DNA of 64,000 nt from Rhizobiales bacterium NRL2. Its GTDB lineage: Bacteria; Pseudomonadota; Alphaproteobacteria; Minwuiales; Minwuiaceae. A program made the translations under genes and the position numbers. The DNA lies in the NCBI GenBank assembly GCA_001664005.1, contig CP016093.1:1619001-1683000 (forward strand), given 5' to 3'. Below, piece by piece: positions 47,769-57,346 of the stretch (positions are counted from its first letter, which is position 1; each line of letters starts with the position of its first letter). The notes under the pieces are model-generated. The model had not been told where the DNA came from. It did not search any database and worked only from the letters and a program-made list of their open reading frames with translations.

Positions 47769-48551
47769 ATGATCACCGTCAGGAACGTCACCAAGCACTT
47801 CGGCGGCATTCACGCCGTCGACGGCGTGACGCTGGATATCGCCCGGGGCTCGATCACCGGCCTCATCGGTCCGAACGGCGCGGGCAAGACCACGCTGTTC
47901 AACATCATCGCCGGCGTATTCCCGCCCTCCTCGGGCCAGATCCTGCTGGACGGCGAGGACGTGACCGAACTGCAGTCGCACGAACTGTTCCACAAGGGCC
48001 TGCTGCGCACCTTCCAGATCGCGCACGAGTTCGCCACCCTGACGGTGCTGGAGAACCTGATGGTCGTGCCGGACCAGCAGCCCGGCGAACAGCTTCGCCA
48101 CGCCTGGTTCGACTACCGCCGCGTCCGCGAGGTCGAGGCGCGCGTCGCCGACCGCGCCCGCGAAGTGCTCGACTTCCTGCAGATCTCGCATCTGGAAAAC
48201 GAACTCGCGGGCAACCTTTCGGGCGGCCAGAAGAAGCTGCTGGAACTGGGCCGCACGATGATGGTCGACGCCAAGATCGTGCTCCTCGACGAAGTCGGCG
48301 CCGGCGTCAACCGAACGCTGCTGAACACCATCGCCACCTCGATCCAGCGCCTGAACGAGGAGCGCGGCTATACGTTCTGCATGATCGAACACGACATGGA
48401 CTTCATCGCCCGGCTCTGCGATCCGGTGATCGTCATGGCGGAGGGGCGGCTGCTGATGCAGGGCACGATCGACGAGGTGAAGAACGACGAGGAGGTCATC
48501 GAGGCCTATCTCGGCACCGGCCGCAAGCACGAGCGGCAGGCGACGTCATGA
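47769..48551 (+). CDS. livG: High-affinity branched-chain amino-acid ABC transporter ATPase LivG
   Basis: 260 residues. Walker A GPNGAGKTT near residue 37, signature LSGGQKKLLELGR, Walker B IVLLDEVGAGV and switch His in MIEHDMDFIARL. The Walker B is normally followed by Pro (LLDEPAAGL); here the next residues are Val-Gly. The length and C-terminal EVIEAYLG fit LivG. It powers uptake with LivF, whose gene overlaps by 4 bp. Identification is firm; the symbol follows family, as the exact substrate is not known. Confidence 0.93.
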   Translation: MITVRNVTKHFGGIHAVDGVTLDIARGSITGLIGPNGAGKTTLFNIIAGVFPPSSGQILLDGEDVTELQSHELFHKGLLRTFQIAHEFATLTVLENLMVVPDQQPGEQLRHAWFDYRRVREVEARVADRAREVLDFLQISHLENELAGNLSGGQKKLLELGRTMMVDAKIVLLDEVGAGVNRTLLNTIATSIQRLNEERGYTFCMIEHDMDFIARLCDPVIVMAEGRLLMQGTIDEVKNDEEVIEAYLGTGRKHERQATS

Positions 48552-49255
48552 GCTTCCTTTCCGCGACCGGCATGACCGGCGGATACGGCAGCGGCCCCGA
48601 CATCATCGAGGACTGCGACATCATCGTCGACAAGGGCGAGATCGCTGTCGTGGTCGGTCCGAACGGCGCCGGCAAGTCGACGGCCATGAAGGCGATCTTC
48701 GGCATGCTGAACCTGCGCAAGGGCGCGGTGGTGCTCGATGGCCAGGACATCACGCGGATGGCGCCGCAGGAGCGTGTGCGCCAAGGGATGGGCTTCGTGC
48801 CCCAGAACCGCAATGTCTTCGTCTCCATGACGGTCGAGGAGAACCTGGAGATGGGGGCCTTCATCCGCGACGACGAATACGGCGAGACCATGGAACGGGT
48901 CTACGAGCTGTTCCCGGTGCTTCGCGAGAAGCGGAACCAGCCCGCCGGCGAACTCTCCGGCGGCCAGCGCCAGCAGGTCGCGGTGGGCCGGGCGCTGATG
49001 ACCGCACCGAAACTGCTGATGCTCGACGAACCGACGGCGGGCGTCTCCCCCATCGTCATGGACGAACTGTTCGACCGTATCCTCGAGATCGCCCGGACCG
49101 GCATCGCCATCCTGATGGTGGAACAGAATGCCCGCCAGGCGCTGGAGATCGCCGACCACGGCTTCGTGCTGGTGCAGGGCCAGAACCGTTTCACGGACAC
49201 CGGCGAGGCGCTGCTCGCCAACGAGGAAGTCCGTCGTTCGTTCCTGGGGGGCTGA
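48548..49255 (+). CDS. livF: Branched-chain amino-acid ABC transporter ATPase LivF
   Basis: 235 residues. Walker A GPNGAGKSTAM, signature LSGGQRQQVAVGRAL, Walker B LLMLDEPTAGVSP and switch His-equivalent in MVEQNARQALEIADHGFVL, the usual Q/N variant of LivF. It starts inside the livG stop (ATGA overlap) and its stop is directly followed by the livH start. It is the second ATPase of the transporter. Confidence 0.94.
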   Translation: MSFLSATGMTGGYGSGPDIIEDCDIIVDKGEIAVVVGPNGAGKSTAMKAIFGMLNLRKGAVVLDGQDITRMAPQERVRQGMGFVPQNRNVFVSMTVEENLEMGAFIRDDEYGETMERVYELFPVLREKRNQPAGELSGGQRQQVAVGRALMTAPKLLMLDEPTAGVSPIVMDELFDRILEIARTGIAILMVEQNARQALEIADHGFVLVQGQNRFTDTGEALLANEEVRRSFLGG

Positions 49256-50269
49256 ATGGACATTCTCAACGCCCTCGCGCTGATCACCAATTTCGTCCTG
49301 GTGCCGGCCATCGCCTATGGCGCGCAGCTTTCGCTCGGCGCGCTCGGCGTGACGCTGATCTTCGGCATTCTGCGCTTCGCCAACTTCTCCCATGGCGAGA
49401 TGATGTCCTGGGGGGCCATGTCGACCATTCTGGCCACCTGGTGGATGCAGGCGCAGGGGATCGGCATCGCGCCCTTTCCCACGGCGCTGCTGGCCCTGCC
49501 CATCGGCATCGCCAGCACGATCCTGATGGCGCTGGCCGCCAACCGCTTCGTGTTCCGCTTCTATCATCGCCAGCATTCCAATCCGATCGTCTTCGCCATC
49601 GTCTCGGTCGGCGTGATGTTCGTGCTGGCCGGTCTGATCCGCATCATCATCGGCCCCGACGACCAGACCTTCACCGACGGCGCGCGTTTCATCTTCACCG
49701 CAGGCGATTTCCGGGAGGTCACCGGCCTCAGGGAAGGCATCGCGCTGAAGCAGACGCAGGTGCTGACGGTCGTGGTCGCCGTCGCGGTGATGGCCGCGCT
49801 GTTCTGGTTCCTGCAGAAGACCCGGGCCGGCAAGGCCATGCGGGCCTATTCCGACGACGAGGATCTGGCACTGCTGTCAGGCGTGGATCCGGACCGCGTG
49901 GTCATGATCGCCTGGATCATCACCGCGACCCTCGCGGCGATCGCCGGCACCCTCTACGGCCTGGACAAGACCTACAAGCCGTTCATCTTCCTGCAGATCC
50001 TGCTGCCGATCTTCGCCGCCACCATCCTGGGCGGCATCGGCCAGCCGGTGGGCGCCATCCTCGGCGGCTTCGTCGTCGCCTTCTCCGAGGTCATGGTCAC
50101 CTACGCCTTCAAGAAGTTCCTGGGCTATCTCGGCCCCGAGGAATGGGCGCCGGAGGGCCTCGTGCAGCTCCTGTCGACGGAGTACAAGTTCGCCGTCTCC
50201 TTCATCATCCTCGTGGCGGTGCTGTTGATCCGGCCGACCGGAATCATCCGCGGGAAGGTGATCCAATGA
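49256..50269 (+). CDS. livH: Branched-chain amino-acid ABC transporter permease LivH
   Basis: 337 residues with about 8-9 membrane helices. The family motif GALGVTLIFGILRFANFSHGEMM lies at residues 24-46 (split here as FGILRFANFSHGE), and the C-terminal coupling region has FAATILGGIGQPVGAILGG. Permease of the BPD_transp_2 family. The ATG follows the livF TGA without a gap, and its stop overlaps the livM start. Confidence 0.94.
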   Translation: MDILNALALITNFVLVPAIAYGAQLSLGALGVTLIFGILRFANFSHGEMMSWGAMSTILATWWMQAQGIGIAPFPTALLALPIGIASTILMALAANRFVFRFYHRQHSNPIVFAIVSVGVMFVLAGLIRIIIGPDDQTFTDGARFIFTAGDFREVTGLREGIALKQTQVLTVVVAVAVMAALFWFLQKTRAGKAMRAYSDDEDLALLSGVDPDRVVMIAWIITATLAAIAGTLYGLDKTYKPFIFLQILLPIFAATILGGIGQPVGAILGGFVVAFSEVMVTYAFKKFLGYLGPEEWAPEGLVQLLSTEYKFAVSFIILVAVLLIRPTGIIRGKVIQ

Positions 50270-51567
50270 TGTCCCGGAAGCTCTTTCTCTTCGGCGCGAT
50301 GGCGCTGCTGCTGATCTTCGTCGGCTTCTATCAGAGCTGGAACGTCGCGCTGGGCATCGTGAACCTGTGCCTGATCTCGTCGATCATGGCGCTCGGTGTG
50401 AACATGCAGTGGGGCTATGCCGGCCTGTTCAACGTCGGCATCATGGGCTTCACGGCGCTGGGCGGTCTGACCGCGGTTCTGGTATCCATGCCGCCGGTCG
50501 ACGCCGCCTGGGCGGCGGGCGGGACCGATATCCTGCTCGCGGCCCTCAGCCTGGCCGCCACGGTGGTCGCCATCATCGTTGCCCGGCGCCTGACGCCACG
50601 GACGATGCGGCTGCCGGTGACCATCGTGCTGATGATTGCCGGCTATTTCCTGATCTCGGAGTTCTTCGTGCCGGCGGCGCGGCAGATCGAGGCCGTCGAT
50701 TCGGCCCAGACCGGCTATCTCGGCGGCATGGGGCTGCCGATCGTGCTGGCCTGGCCGCTGGGCGGGCTGGTCGCGGCCGGCGCGGCCTGGTTCATCGGCA
50801 AGATCGCGCTCGGCCTCAGGGCCGACTATCTCGCCATCGCCACGCTGGGCATTTCAGAGATCATCATCGCCGTCATCAAGTACGAGGAATGGCTGACCCG
50901 GGGCGTGAAGAACGTCACCGGCCTGCCGCGCCCGGTGCCCTACGAGGTCGTGCTGGTGCAGCAGGACTGGTTCATCGGTCTCGCCGACACGCTGGGAGCC
51001 CCGGATCTCTCCGATCTCGCAGGCCTGTTCGTCAAACTGTGCTACGCGGCGTTGTTCCTCCTGGTGCTGGCGATCGTCATGTGGTTCGCGGAGCGTGCGC
51101 TGCGATCGCCCTGGGGGCGGATGATGCGGGCGATCCGCGACAACCGCGAAGCCGCCTCGGCGATGGGCAAGGACGTCACCGGCCGCCATCTGCAGGTCTT
51201 CGTCCTGGGCTGCGCCACCTGCGGCATCGCCGGCGCCATGCTGACCACGCTGGACGGGCAGCTCACGCCGACCAGCTACATCCCGCTGCGCTTCACCTTC
51301 CTGATCTGGGTGATGGTCATTCTCGGCGGGTCGGGCAACAACTGGGGCGCTGTCCTCGGCGGTTTCGTGATCTGGTTCCTGTGGGTCGAGGCGGAGCCGC
51401 TCGGCAACTGGTTCATGCAGACCATTACCCTGCCCATGGCCGACGATTCCTTCCTGTCGCAGCACCTGGTCGCCGGCGCCGCCTACACGCGCTACCTGCT
51501 GATGGGAGCCATCCTGCTGCTGGTGATGCGATTCGCGCCAAAGGGGCTGATACCGGAGCGGCACTGA
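50266..51567 (+). CDS. livM: Branched-chain amino-acid ABC transporter permease LivM
   Basis: 433 residues from ATG 50266, overlapping the livH stop (ATGA). An open frame extends far upstream but lies over livH and is not used. The core has GVNMQWGYAGLFNVGIMGF, YLAIATLGISEIII and AMGKDVTGRHLQVFVLG with the coupling segment; C-terminal MVILGGSGNNWGAVLGG. Second permease of the BPD_transp_2 family, with LivH forming the membrane channel. It ends the operon and converges on a MucR-family gene 27 bp away. Confidence 0.94.
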   Translation: MMSRKLFLFGAMALLLIFVGFYQSWNVALGIVNLCLISSIMALGVNMQWGYAGLFNVGIMGFTALGGLTAVLVSMPPVDAAWAAGGTDILLAALSLAATVVAIIVARRLTPRTMRLPVTIVLMIAGYFLISEFFVPAARQIEAVDSAQTGYLGGMGLPIVLAWPLGGLVAAGAAWFIGKIALGLRADYLAIATLGISEIIIAVIKYEEWLTRGVKNVTGLPRPVPYEVVLVQQDWFIGLADTLGAPDLSDLAGLFVKLCYAALFLLVLAIVMWFAERALRSPWGRMMRAIRDNREAASAMGKDVTGRHLQVFVLGCATCGIAGAMLTTLDGQLTPTSYIPLRFTFLIWVMVILGGSGNNWGAVLGGFVIWFLWVEAEPLGNWFMQTITLPMADDSFLSQHLVAGAAYTRYLLMGAILLLVMRFAPKGLIPERH

Positions 51568-51594
51568 GGCGGGCCGCCCGGCGAAGGGGCGGGG

Positions 51595-52056
51595 CTACTT
51601 CCTGCCGAGGCCGATGCGGCGGGCGAACTCCGACCGCTGCCGCGCGTAGTTCGGCGCCACCATGGGATAGTCGGGCGGCAGGTTCCACCTGGCGCGATAA
51701 TCGTCCGGCGTCATGTCGTATCTGGCCCGAAGATAGCGCTTCAGCATCTTCAGCTTCTTGCCGTCTTCCAGACACACCAGATGGTCGGGCGTGACGGAAC
51801 GCTTGATCGGCACCGCCGGTTCCGGAGGTGCAATATTCCGGTCGTCGGCAGGCCGCATCAATGCGCTGAGCGCAGACCGGACGGTCACAATCACCGTGTG
51901 CACATCGCCCGGCGCTACCTGATTATTGGCCAGATAGGCGGCCGAGACGCTGGACGTCATGCGAAGCAGGTTCCGGGCCTCCGTCTGTTCGTCGCTTTCT
52001 GCTCGGTCCACGGTCATTTCCCCACTCTGTTCCGGTTGATCTTGGTACATTTTCAT
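51595..52056 (-). CDS. MucR/Ros family transcriptional regulator with degenerate zinc site
   Basis: 153 residues from ATG 52056; further in-frame starts (52050, or TTG 52086) exist. C-terminal Ros/MucR domain: VTPDHLVCLEDGKKLKMLKRYL, then TPDDYRARWNLPPDYPMVAPNYA and SEFARRIGLGRK. Ros binds zinc with Cys-Cys-His-His at spacing 3, 10 and 5. The equivalent residues here are Cys95, Asp98, Tyr108 and Tyr113. Zinc-free family members that keep the fold are known. The N-terminal 50 residues contain the helical oligomerisation part. MucR proteins are nucleoid-type regulators of envelope and polysaccharide genes. Confidence 0.9.
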   Translation of the reverse strand: MKMYQDQPEQSGEMTVDRAESDEQTEARNLLRMTSSVSAAYLANNQVAPGDVHTVIVTVRSALSALMRPADDRNIAPPEPAVPIKRSVTPDHLVCLEDGKKLKMLKRYLRARYDMTPDDYRARWNLPPDYPMVAPNYARQRSEFARRIGLGRK

Positions 52057-52209
52057 GACGGTAAGATAGCGTTCCGGGTTGATCAATCGCTTTATACGCT
52101 AACTGGCCATGCGCTCGGCTATCGGCGCGAGTGGCGTTCCGGCGGCCCGGAATGGCCGGTCAATGCGTCGCATCGGCGTGAGCGGCCGCGCGTGCCGCTT
52201 CGCATTTCT

Positions 52210-52222
52210 CCACAAGATGTGG
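52210..52222. repeat. Small inverted repeat upstream of rpiB
   Basis: CCACA-AGA-TGTGG lies 40 bp before the rpiB start in the divergent mucR-rpiB gap. It is 5 bp per arm, short enough to be chance, but its place before a long operon makes it a possible operator. The remaining gap of 205 bp also contains an A/T-rich part (TTGATCAATCGCTTTATACG) near the mucR start. Confidence 0.3.
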
Positions 52223-52262
52223 TATGCCCCCGGCCTTGTTCCCGGAAACGGATGGAAGGCGC

Positions 52263-52718
52263 ATGGTTACCGTCGTCATGGCAGCGGATCACGCCGGCTT
52301 CGAGATGAAGGAGGCGCTGAAGACGGACGTCGAGGCGCTCGGGCACACGGTGCTCGACGTCGGAACCGACAGCGCCGATTCCGTCGACTATCCGGATTTC
52401 GGATGGCGGCTGGCGGCCGCCATCCGCGATGGCCGGGCCGAACGCGGCATTCTGGTCTGCGGCACCGGCATCGGCATATCCATGGCCGCCAACCGCGAGC
52501 CGAAGGTCCGCGCCGCCGCAGTCAGCGACGCGACGTCAGCCCGGCTCACGCGGCTGCACAATGACGCCAACGTGCTCGCGCTCGGCGCGCGGGTCATCGG
52601 CATAGAAACGGCCCGGGATTGCGTGCGCATCTTCTTCGAGACGGAGTTCGAGGGCGGACGGCATCAGCGCCGGGTCGACAAACTGGGCCTCGCGGCCCAA
52701 GGCGATGAGGACAGGTAG
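52263..52718 (+). CDS. rpiB: Ribose 5-phosphate isomerase B
   Basis: 151 residues from ATG 52263 behind GGATGGAAGG. RpiB/LacAB family: [28 protein letters not shown], and the catalytic Cys in [15 protein letters not shown], with [14 protein letters not shown]. It interconverts ribulose 5-phosphate and ribose 5-phosphate. It is the first gene of a long run; glyA starts one base after its stop. Linkage rpiB-glyA-nrdR-rib is common in alphaproteobacteria, and ribulose 5-phosphate is also a riboflavin precursor. Confidence 0.95.
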   Translation: MVTVVMAADHAGFEMKEALKTDVEALGHTVLDVGTDSADSVDYPDFGWRLAAAIRDGRAERGILVCGTGIGISMAANREPKVRAAAVSDATSARLTRLHNDANVLALGARVIGIETARDCVRIFFETEFEGGRHQRRVDKLGLAAQGDEDR

Positions 52719-52719
52719 A

Positions 52720-54024
52720 ATGAGCATGGCTGAAGCAACCGACGCGGTGCGTGATTTCTGGTCGGCGGACCTGGAGCGCGACGATCCCGAACTGTTCGAG
52801 TCCTTCCGGCTGGAGATGGACCGTCAGCAGAACCAGATCGAACTCATCGCCTCCGAGAACATTGCCAGCCCCGCGGTCATCAAGGCGATGGCGACGGTGT
52901 TCCAGAACAAGTACGCCGAAGGCTATCCGGGCCGGCGTTACTATGGCGGTTGCGAGTTCGTGGACATCGCCGAGCGGCTGGCGATCGAGCGGGCCTGCAA
53001 GCTGTTCGACTGCAGCTTCGCCAACGTTCAGCCCCATTCGGGCGCTCAGGCCAACCAGGCCGTCTTCATGGCGCTGCTGCAGCCGGGCGACACGGTCATG
53101 GGCATGTCGCTGGACGCCGGCGGGCACCTGACTCACGGCGCCGCACCGAACCAGTCCGGCAAGTGGTTCAAGGCCGTTCAGTACGGCGTCCGGCGCGAGG
53201 ATGCCCTGATCGACTTCGATCAGGTGGAGAAGCTGGCGAAGGAATACAGGCCGAAGCTGATCATCGCCGGCGGATCGGCCTATCCGCGCATCATCGACTT
53301 CAAGCGTTTCAGGGAGATCGCCGACGAGGTCGGCGCCTGGCTGATGGTCGACATGGCGCATTTCGCCGGTCTGGTCGCCGGCGGGGTGCACCCGAACCCG
53401 CTGGACCATGCGCAGATCGTCACTTCGACGACCCACAAGACCCTGCGCTGCGCCCGCGGCGGGCTGATCCTCAGCCGCGACGAGGCGCTGGGCAAGAAGA
53501 TCAACTCGGCCGTTTTCCCCGGACTTCAGGGCGGGCCGCTGATGCACGCCATCGCTGCCAAGGCGGCCGGCTTCGGCGAGGCGCTGAAGCCCGAGTTCCA
53601 CGCCTACAGCCGCCAGGTCGTGGCCAATGCGAAGGCGCTTGCCGGGGCGCTGATGGAGCGGGGCTTCGACATCGTCTCGGGCGGTACCGACACGCACCTG
53701 ATGCTGGTCGATCTGCGCTCCAAGGGCGTCACCGGCCGTGACGCCGAACGGACGATGGAAAACGCCTACATGACCTGCAACAAGAATGGCGTGCCATTCG
53801 ACCCGGAGAAGCCCATGGTTACGTCTGGCGTCCGGCTCGGCACGCCGGCGGGAACGACCCGCGGCTTCGGCGAAGCGGAGTTCCAGAAGGTCGGGCATCT
53901 GATCGCCGACGTGCTGGAGGCCTACGCCCAGTCCAATGGCGACAACGGGGCCGCGGAGGCGAAGGCGCGCGAAGAGGTCAAGCAGCTCTGCGGCCGGTTC
54001 CCGATCTATACGCAAGGCCTTTGA
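52720..54024 (+). CDS. glyA: Serine hydroxymethyltransferase
   Basis: 434 residues from ATG 52720; ATG 52726 would shorten it by two. Fold-type I PLP enzyme: [37 protein letters not shown], and PLP lysine in [14 protein letters not shown] (the family has THKTLRGPRGG). It converts serine and tetrahydrofolate to glycine and methylene-tetrahydrofolate. The ribosome site GATGAGGACAGG lies inside the end of rpiB, so translation is coupled. Confidence 0.97.
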   Translation: MSMAEATDAVRDFWSADLERDDPELFESFRLEMDRQQNQIELIASENIASPAVIKAMATVFQNKYAEGYPGRRYYGGCEFVDIAERLAIERACKLFDCSFANVQPHSGAQANQAVFMALLQPGDTVMGMSLDAGGHLTHGAAPNQSGKWFKAVQYGVRREDALIDFDQVEKLAKEYRPKLIIAGGSAYPRIIDFKRFREIADEVGAWLMVDMAHFAGLVAGGVHPNPLDHAQIVTSTTHKTLRCARGGLILSRDEALGKKINSAVFPGLQGGPLMHAIAAKAAGFGEALKPEFHAYSRQVVANAKALAGALMERGFDIVSGGTDTHLMLVDLRSKGVTGRDAERTMENAYMTCNKNGVPFDPEKPMVTSGVRLGTPAGTTRGFGEAEFQKVGHLIADVLEAYAQSNGDNGAAEAKAREEVKQLCGRFPIYTQGL

Positions 54025-54051
54025 CCGCGGCCTGACCAGGGGGGATTGGGC

Positions 54052-54522
54052 ATGCGCTGTCCGTACTGTCACAACGCCGACACGCAGGTGAAGGATTCAC
54101 GTCCGACCGAGGACAACACGGCGATCCGGCGCCGGCGCTTCTGTCCCAACTGCGGCGGCCGGTTCACCACATTCGAGCGGATCCAGCTCCGCGAACTGAC
54201 CGTGGTGAAGAAGAACGGCCAGCGCGTGCCCTTCGACCGCGACAAGGTCGCCCGCTCGATCGATATCGCCATCCGCAAGCGGCCGGTCGACCCCGAGCGG
54301 GTCGAGCGGACCATCAACGCCATCGTGCGCCAGCTCGAGAGCTCCGGCGAATCGGAGATCCAGTCACAGACCATCGGCGAACTGATCATGCGGGCGCTGG
54401 CGAACCTGGACCAGGTCGCCTATGTCCGCTTCGCTTCGGTCTACAGGAACTTCCGCGAGGCCTCCGACTTCGAGGACTTCATCGGACGCGAACTTGGCCA
54501 GCGCGACGAAGTCCCCGACTGA
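54052..54522 (+). CDS. nrdR: Transcriptional repressor NrdR
   Basis: 156 residues from ATG 54052 behind GGGGGGATTGGG. The N-terminal zinc ribbon has MRCPYCHN and [14 protein letters not shown]; the ATP-cone follows ([16 protein letters not shown]). NrdR binds ATP/dATP and represses ribonucleotide reductase operons. No nrd genes lie in the window; the position between glyA and ribD is the usual one in alphaproteobacteria. Confidence 0.97.
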   Translation: MRCPYCHNADTQVKDSRPTEDNTAIRRRRFCPNCGGRFTTFERIQLRELTVVKKNGQRVPFDRDKVARSIDIAIRKRPVDPERVERTINAIVRQLESSGESEIQSQTIGELIMRALANLDQVAYVRFASVYRNFREASDFEDFIGRELGQRDEVPD

Positions 54523-55618
54523 GGCCGACCGCCGCCACATGGCCCACGCGCTGATGCTGGCGCGGCGCGGACTGGGGCAGGTGGCGCCCAATCCGGCCGT
54601 CGGCTGCGTAGTGGTGGCGGATGGCCGCGTGATCGGCCGGGGCTGGACCCAGCCCGGCGGCCGCCCGCACGCCGAAACGGAAGCGCTCGCCCGCGCCGGC
54701 GGCGCCGTCCGCGGTTCGACCGCCTATGTCACGCTGGAACCCTGCAGCCATCACGGCGTCACGCCGCCCTGTGCGGAGGCGCTGGCCGCGGCCGGCGTCG
54801 CCCGGGTCGTGGTCGCCATGACCGACCCCGATGAGCGGGTGAATGGCCGTGGCGTGCAGATGCTGCGTGAAGCGGGCGTCGAGGTGGTCACGGGCGTTCT
54901 GTCCGATCAGGCCGCCGCGCTCAACCGCGGCTTCGTCCTTCACCGGACGGCAAACCGCCCGATGGTCACACTGAAGCTGGCGACGACGCTGGACGGGCGC
55001 ATCGCCACCCGTGCATCGGACGCGAAATGGATCACCGCGGGCGCTGCGCGGGAGCGGGGGCACCTGCTGCGCGCCAGTCACGATGCGATCCTGATCGGCG
55101 CCGGCACCGCCCTGGCCGATGATCCGGAACTGACCTGCCGGCTTCCCGGCCTGGCGCACCGCAGCCCGGTGCGGGTAGTGCTCGATTCGCGGCTGTCGAT
55201 CCCGCCGTCGGGCCGGCTGGCGGACACCGCGGCGCAGACGCCGCTTCTTGTCTTCTGCGGCATGGAAGCGGATCCGGCACGCGCCGCGGCGCTGGAAGCC
55301 CGGGGGGCGCGCGTGTTCCGCTGCGATATTTCGGCCACCGGGGTACCCGCGCCGGGCGACGTTCTGCGGTCGCTGGCGGAGGCGGGGATCACGCGCCTGC
55401 TGATCGAGGGCGGGGCGCGGGTCGCCGCCGCCTTCGTGGGCGCCGACCTGGTCGACGAACTGGCGTGGTTCCGCGCCGCGACGCTGATCGGGGGCGACGG
55501 TCTGCCGGCGATCGGGGGCTTCGGGCTGGAGAAGCTGGCCGACGTTCCCAGGTTCCGCAGGGCGGCCATCGCGCATTTCGGTGAGGACGTGCTGGAAACC
55601 TATCTGCGGGAACCGTAA
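54494..55618 (+). CDS. ribD: Bifunctional riboflavin biosynthesis deaminase/reductase RibD
   Basis: About 374 residues from TTG 54494; ATG 54539 is the other candidate but would remove residues ([14 protein letters not shown]) that resemble the family N-terminus. The deaminase domain has zinc ligands in [16 protein letters not shown] and [20 protein letters not shown]. The reductase domain has [12 protein letters not shown] and [13 protein letters not shown]. It performs the second and third steps after GTP cyclohydrolase in riboflavin synthesis. It overlaps nrdR by about 29 bp. Confidence 0.93.
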   Translation: MASATKSPTEADRRHMAHALMLARRGLGQVAPNPAVGCVVVADGRVIGRGWTQPGGRPHAETEALARAGGAVRGSTAYVTLEPCSHHGVTPPCAEALAAAGVARVVVAMTDPDERVNGRGVQMLREAGVEVVTGVLSDQAAALNRGFVLHRTANRPMVTLKLATTLDGRIATRASDAKWITAGAARERGHLLRASHDAILIGAGTALADDPELTCRLPGLAHRSPVRVVLDSRLSIPPSGRLADTAAQTPLLVFCGMEADPARAAALEARGARVFRCDISATGVPAPGDVLRSLAEAGITRLLIEGGARVAAAFVGADLVDELAWFRAATLIGGDGLPAIGGFGLEKLADVPRFRRAAIAHFGEDVLETYLREP

Positions 55619-55627
55619 AAGGACGCC

Positions 55628-56218
55628 ATGTTCACCGGCATCATCACCGACATCGGCCGCATCGTCTCCGTCGAGGCGCGCGGCGACATGCGCATCCGGA
55701 TCGCCACGGCCTATGATACGGCCAGCATCGACATGGGCGCGTCCATCGCCTGTCACGGCGTCTGCCTGACGGTCGTCGACAAGGGGCCGCGCTGGTTCGA
55801 TGTCGACGTCTCCCAGGAGACGCTGGACCGTACGGCCATCGGTTCGCTGGGCGAGGGCGCACGGATCAATCTGGAACGATCCCTGCGCGTGGGCGACGAG
55901 CTGGGCGGGCACATCGTCACGGGTCACGTCGACGGTCTGTCGCGGGTCCGGGAAATCGAGCCGGTGGGCGACAGCCGGCGCTTCGTCTTCGAACTGCCGA
56001 AGGAACTCGCCCGCCATGTCGCCGAGAAGGGTTCGGTGGCGCTCAACGGCGCGTCGCTGACGGTGAATGCGGTCGGCGGCGACAGCTTCGAGATCAACAT
56101 CATTCCGCACACACAGGAGCGGACGACCTTTGGCGAAATCCGGGTCGGCGACCCTGTGAACATGGAAATCGACATCCTGTCGCGCTATGTGGCGCGGCTC
56201 AGGGACACCGACGGCTAG
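55628..56218 (+). CDS. ribE: Riboflavin synthase alpha subunit
   Basis: 196 residues. Two tandem lumazine-binding barrels: MFTGIITDIGRIV at the start and, in the second half, VNLERS-like INLERSLRVGDELGGHIVTGHVDG. It also has CHGVCLTVVDK and GASLTVNAVGGDSFEINIIPHT. It makes riboflavin from two molecules of dimethyl-ribityl-lumazine. It begins 9 bp after ribD. In enterobacteria the same protein is called RibC or RibE. Confidence 0.96.
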   Translation: MFTGIITDIGRIVSVEARGDMRIRIATAYDTASIDMGASIACHGVCLTVVDKGPRWFDVDVSQETLDRTAIGSLGEGARINLERSLRVGDELGGHIVTGHVDGLSRVREIEPVGDSRRFVFELPKELARHVAEKGSVALNGASLTVNAVGGDSFEINIIPHTQERTTFGEIRVGDPVNMEIDILSRYVARLRDTDG

Positions 56219-56226
56219 GGATCTGA

Positions 56227-57342
56227 ATGACTTCGGAATTCACACGTTACCTTTCGTCCATCGAGGACGTGGTCGAGGACGCCCGCAACGGCAAGATGGT
56301 CATCCTGGTCGACGACGAGGACCGGGAGAACGAGGGGGATCTCTACATTCCCGCCCAGTTCGCGACGCCGCAGGCGATCAACTTCATGGCCAAGTACGGC
56401 CGCGGCCTGATCTGTCTGTCCATGAACCAGGAACGGATCGAGCAGCTCGGCCTTGACCTGATGAGCAAGAACAATCAGGCGCGCCACCAGACGGCCTTCA
56501 CGGTCTCCATCGAGGCGCGCGAAGGCATCTCGACAGGCATCTCGGCCCAGGACCGCGCGCATACCATCCAGACCGCGATCGACCTGACAAAGGGGCCGGA
56601 GGATATCGTCACGCCCGGCCACGTCTTCCCGCTGGTCGCCAAGAGCGGCGGCGTCCTGCAGCGCGCCGGCCATACGGAAGCCGCGGTCGACATCGCGCGG
56701 ATGGCCGGACTGCGCCAGGCCGGCGTGATCTGCGAGATCATGAACGACGACGGCACCATGGCCCGCATGCCGGATCTGGTGAAGTTCGCCCAGTTCCACA
56801 ATCTCAAGATCGCCACCATCGCCGACCTGATCGCCTACCGGCGGCGCTTCGACAAGCTGGTCGCGCGTTCCCACGAGTCCGTGGTCAAGAGCGAACTGGG
56901 CGGCGAGTTCCGGCTGGTGGTGTTCGATTCGGAGGTCTCGTACGCGGAGAGCCTGGCGCTCATCAAGGGCGACATCTCCGGCGACGAGCCGGTGCTGGTG
57001 CGCATGCACGGCTACGATCCATTGCCAGACCTGTTCCATGAAACCGGGGGCAAGGCCGGCCGGCTGCAGCAGGCCATGCGGCAGATTGCGAAGGAAGGCC
57101 GCGGGGTTCTGGTCTTCCTGCGCCAGGCGCGGGAGATGCGGATCTCGGAGTTCCTGCAGGCCCAGGAGCAGAACAACCTCGAAAAGCTGATGGATCTCCG
57201 CGACTACGGCATCGGCGCCCAGATTCTCACGGACCTCGGCGTACGCAAGATGGTCCTGCTGACCAATTCGCCCAAGCACGTCATCGGCCTGGAAGGCTAC
57301 AATCTGGAAATCGTGGGCACCCGCCCGCTTCAGGAGGACTGA
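56227..57342 (+). CDS. ribB: 3,4-dihydroxy-2-butanone 4-phosphate synthase with degenerate GTP cyclohydrolase II-like domain
   Basis: 371 residues, with the layout of RibBA. The N-terminal half (1-205) has the DHBP synthase motif DDEDRENEGDLYIPA, DIVTPGHVFPL and RAGHTEAAVDIA, all complete. The C-terminal half (about 210-371) has the GTP cyclohydrolase II fold (LVRMHGYDPLPDLFHETGG, LRDYGIGAQILTDLGV and LTNSPKHVIGLEGYNLEIV). The three zinc cysteines and the C-x-C element of active enzymes are missing. So it probably makes only DHBP, and a separate RibA should exist. This form is known in other alphaproteobacteria. Confidence 0.93.
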   Translation: MTSEFTRYLSSIEDVVEDARNGKMVILVDDEDRENEGDLYIPAQFATPQAINFMAKYGRGLICLSMNQERIEQLGLDLMSKNNQARHQTAFTVSIEAREGISTGISAQDRAHTIQTAIDLTKGPEDIVTPGHVFPLVAKSGGVLQRAGHTEAAVDIARMAGLRQAGVICEIMNDDGTMARMPDLVKFAQFHNLKIATIADLIAYRRRFDKLVARSHESVVKSELGGEFRLVVFDSEVSYAESLALIKGDISGDEPVLVRMHGYDPLPDLFHETGGKAGRLQQAMRQIAKEGRGVLVFLRQAREMRISEFLQAQEQNNLEKLMDLRDYGIGAQILTDLGVRKMVLLTNSPKHVIGLEGYNLEIVGTRPLQED

Positions 57343-57346
57343 GGGC

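Noticed and set aside
49441-50265. Upstream extension of LivM over livH
   Set aside because: It lies in another frame of livH, which has all family motifs; LivM begins naturally at ATG 50266 with the ATGA overlap.
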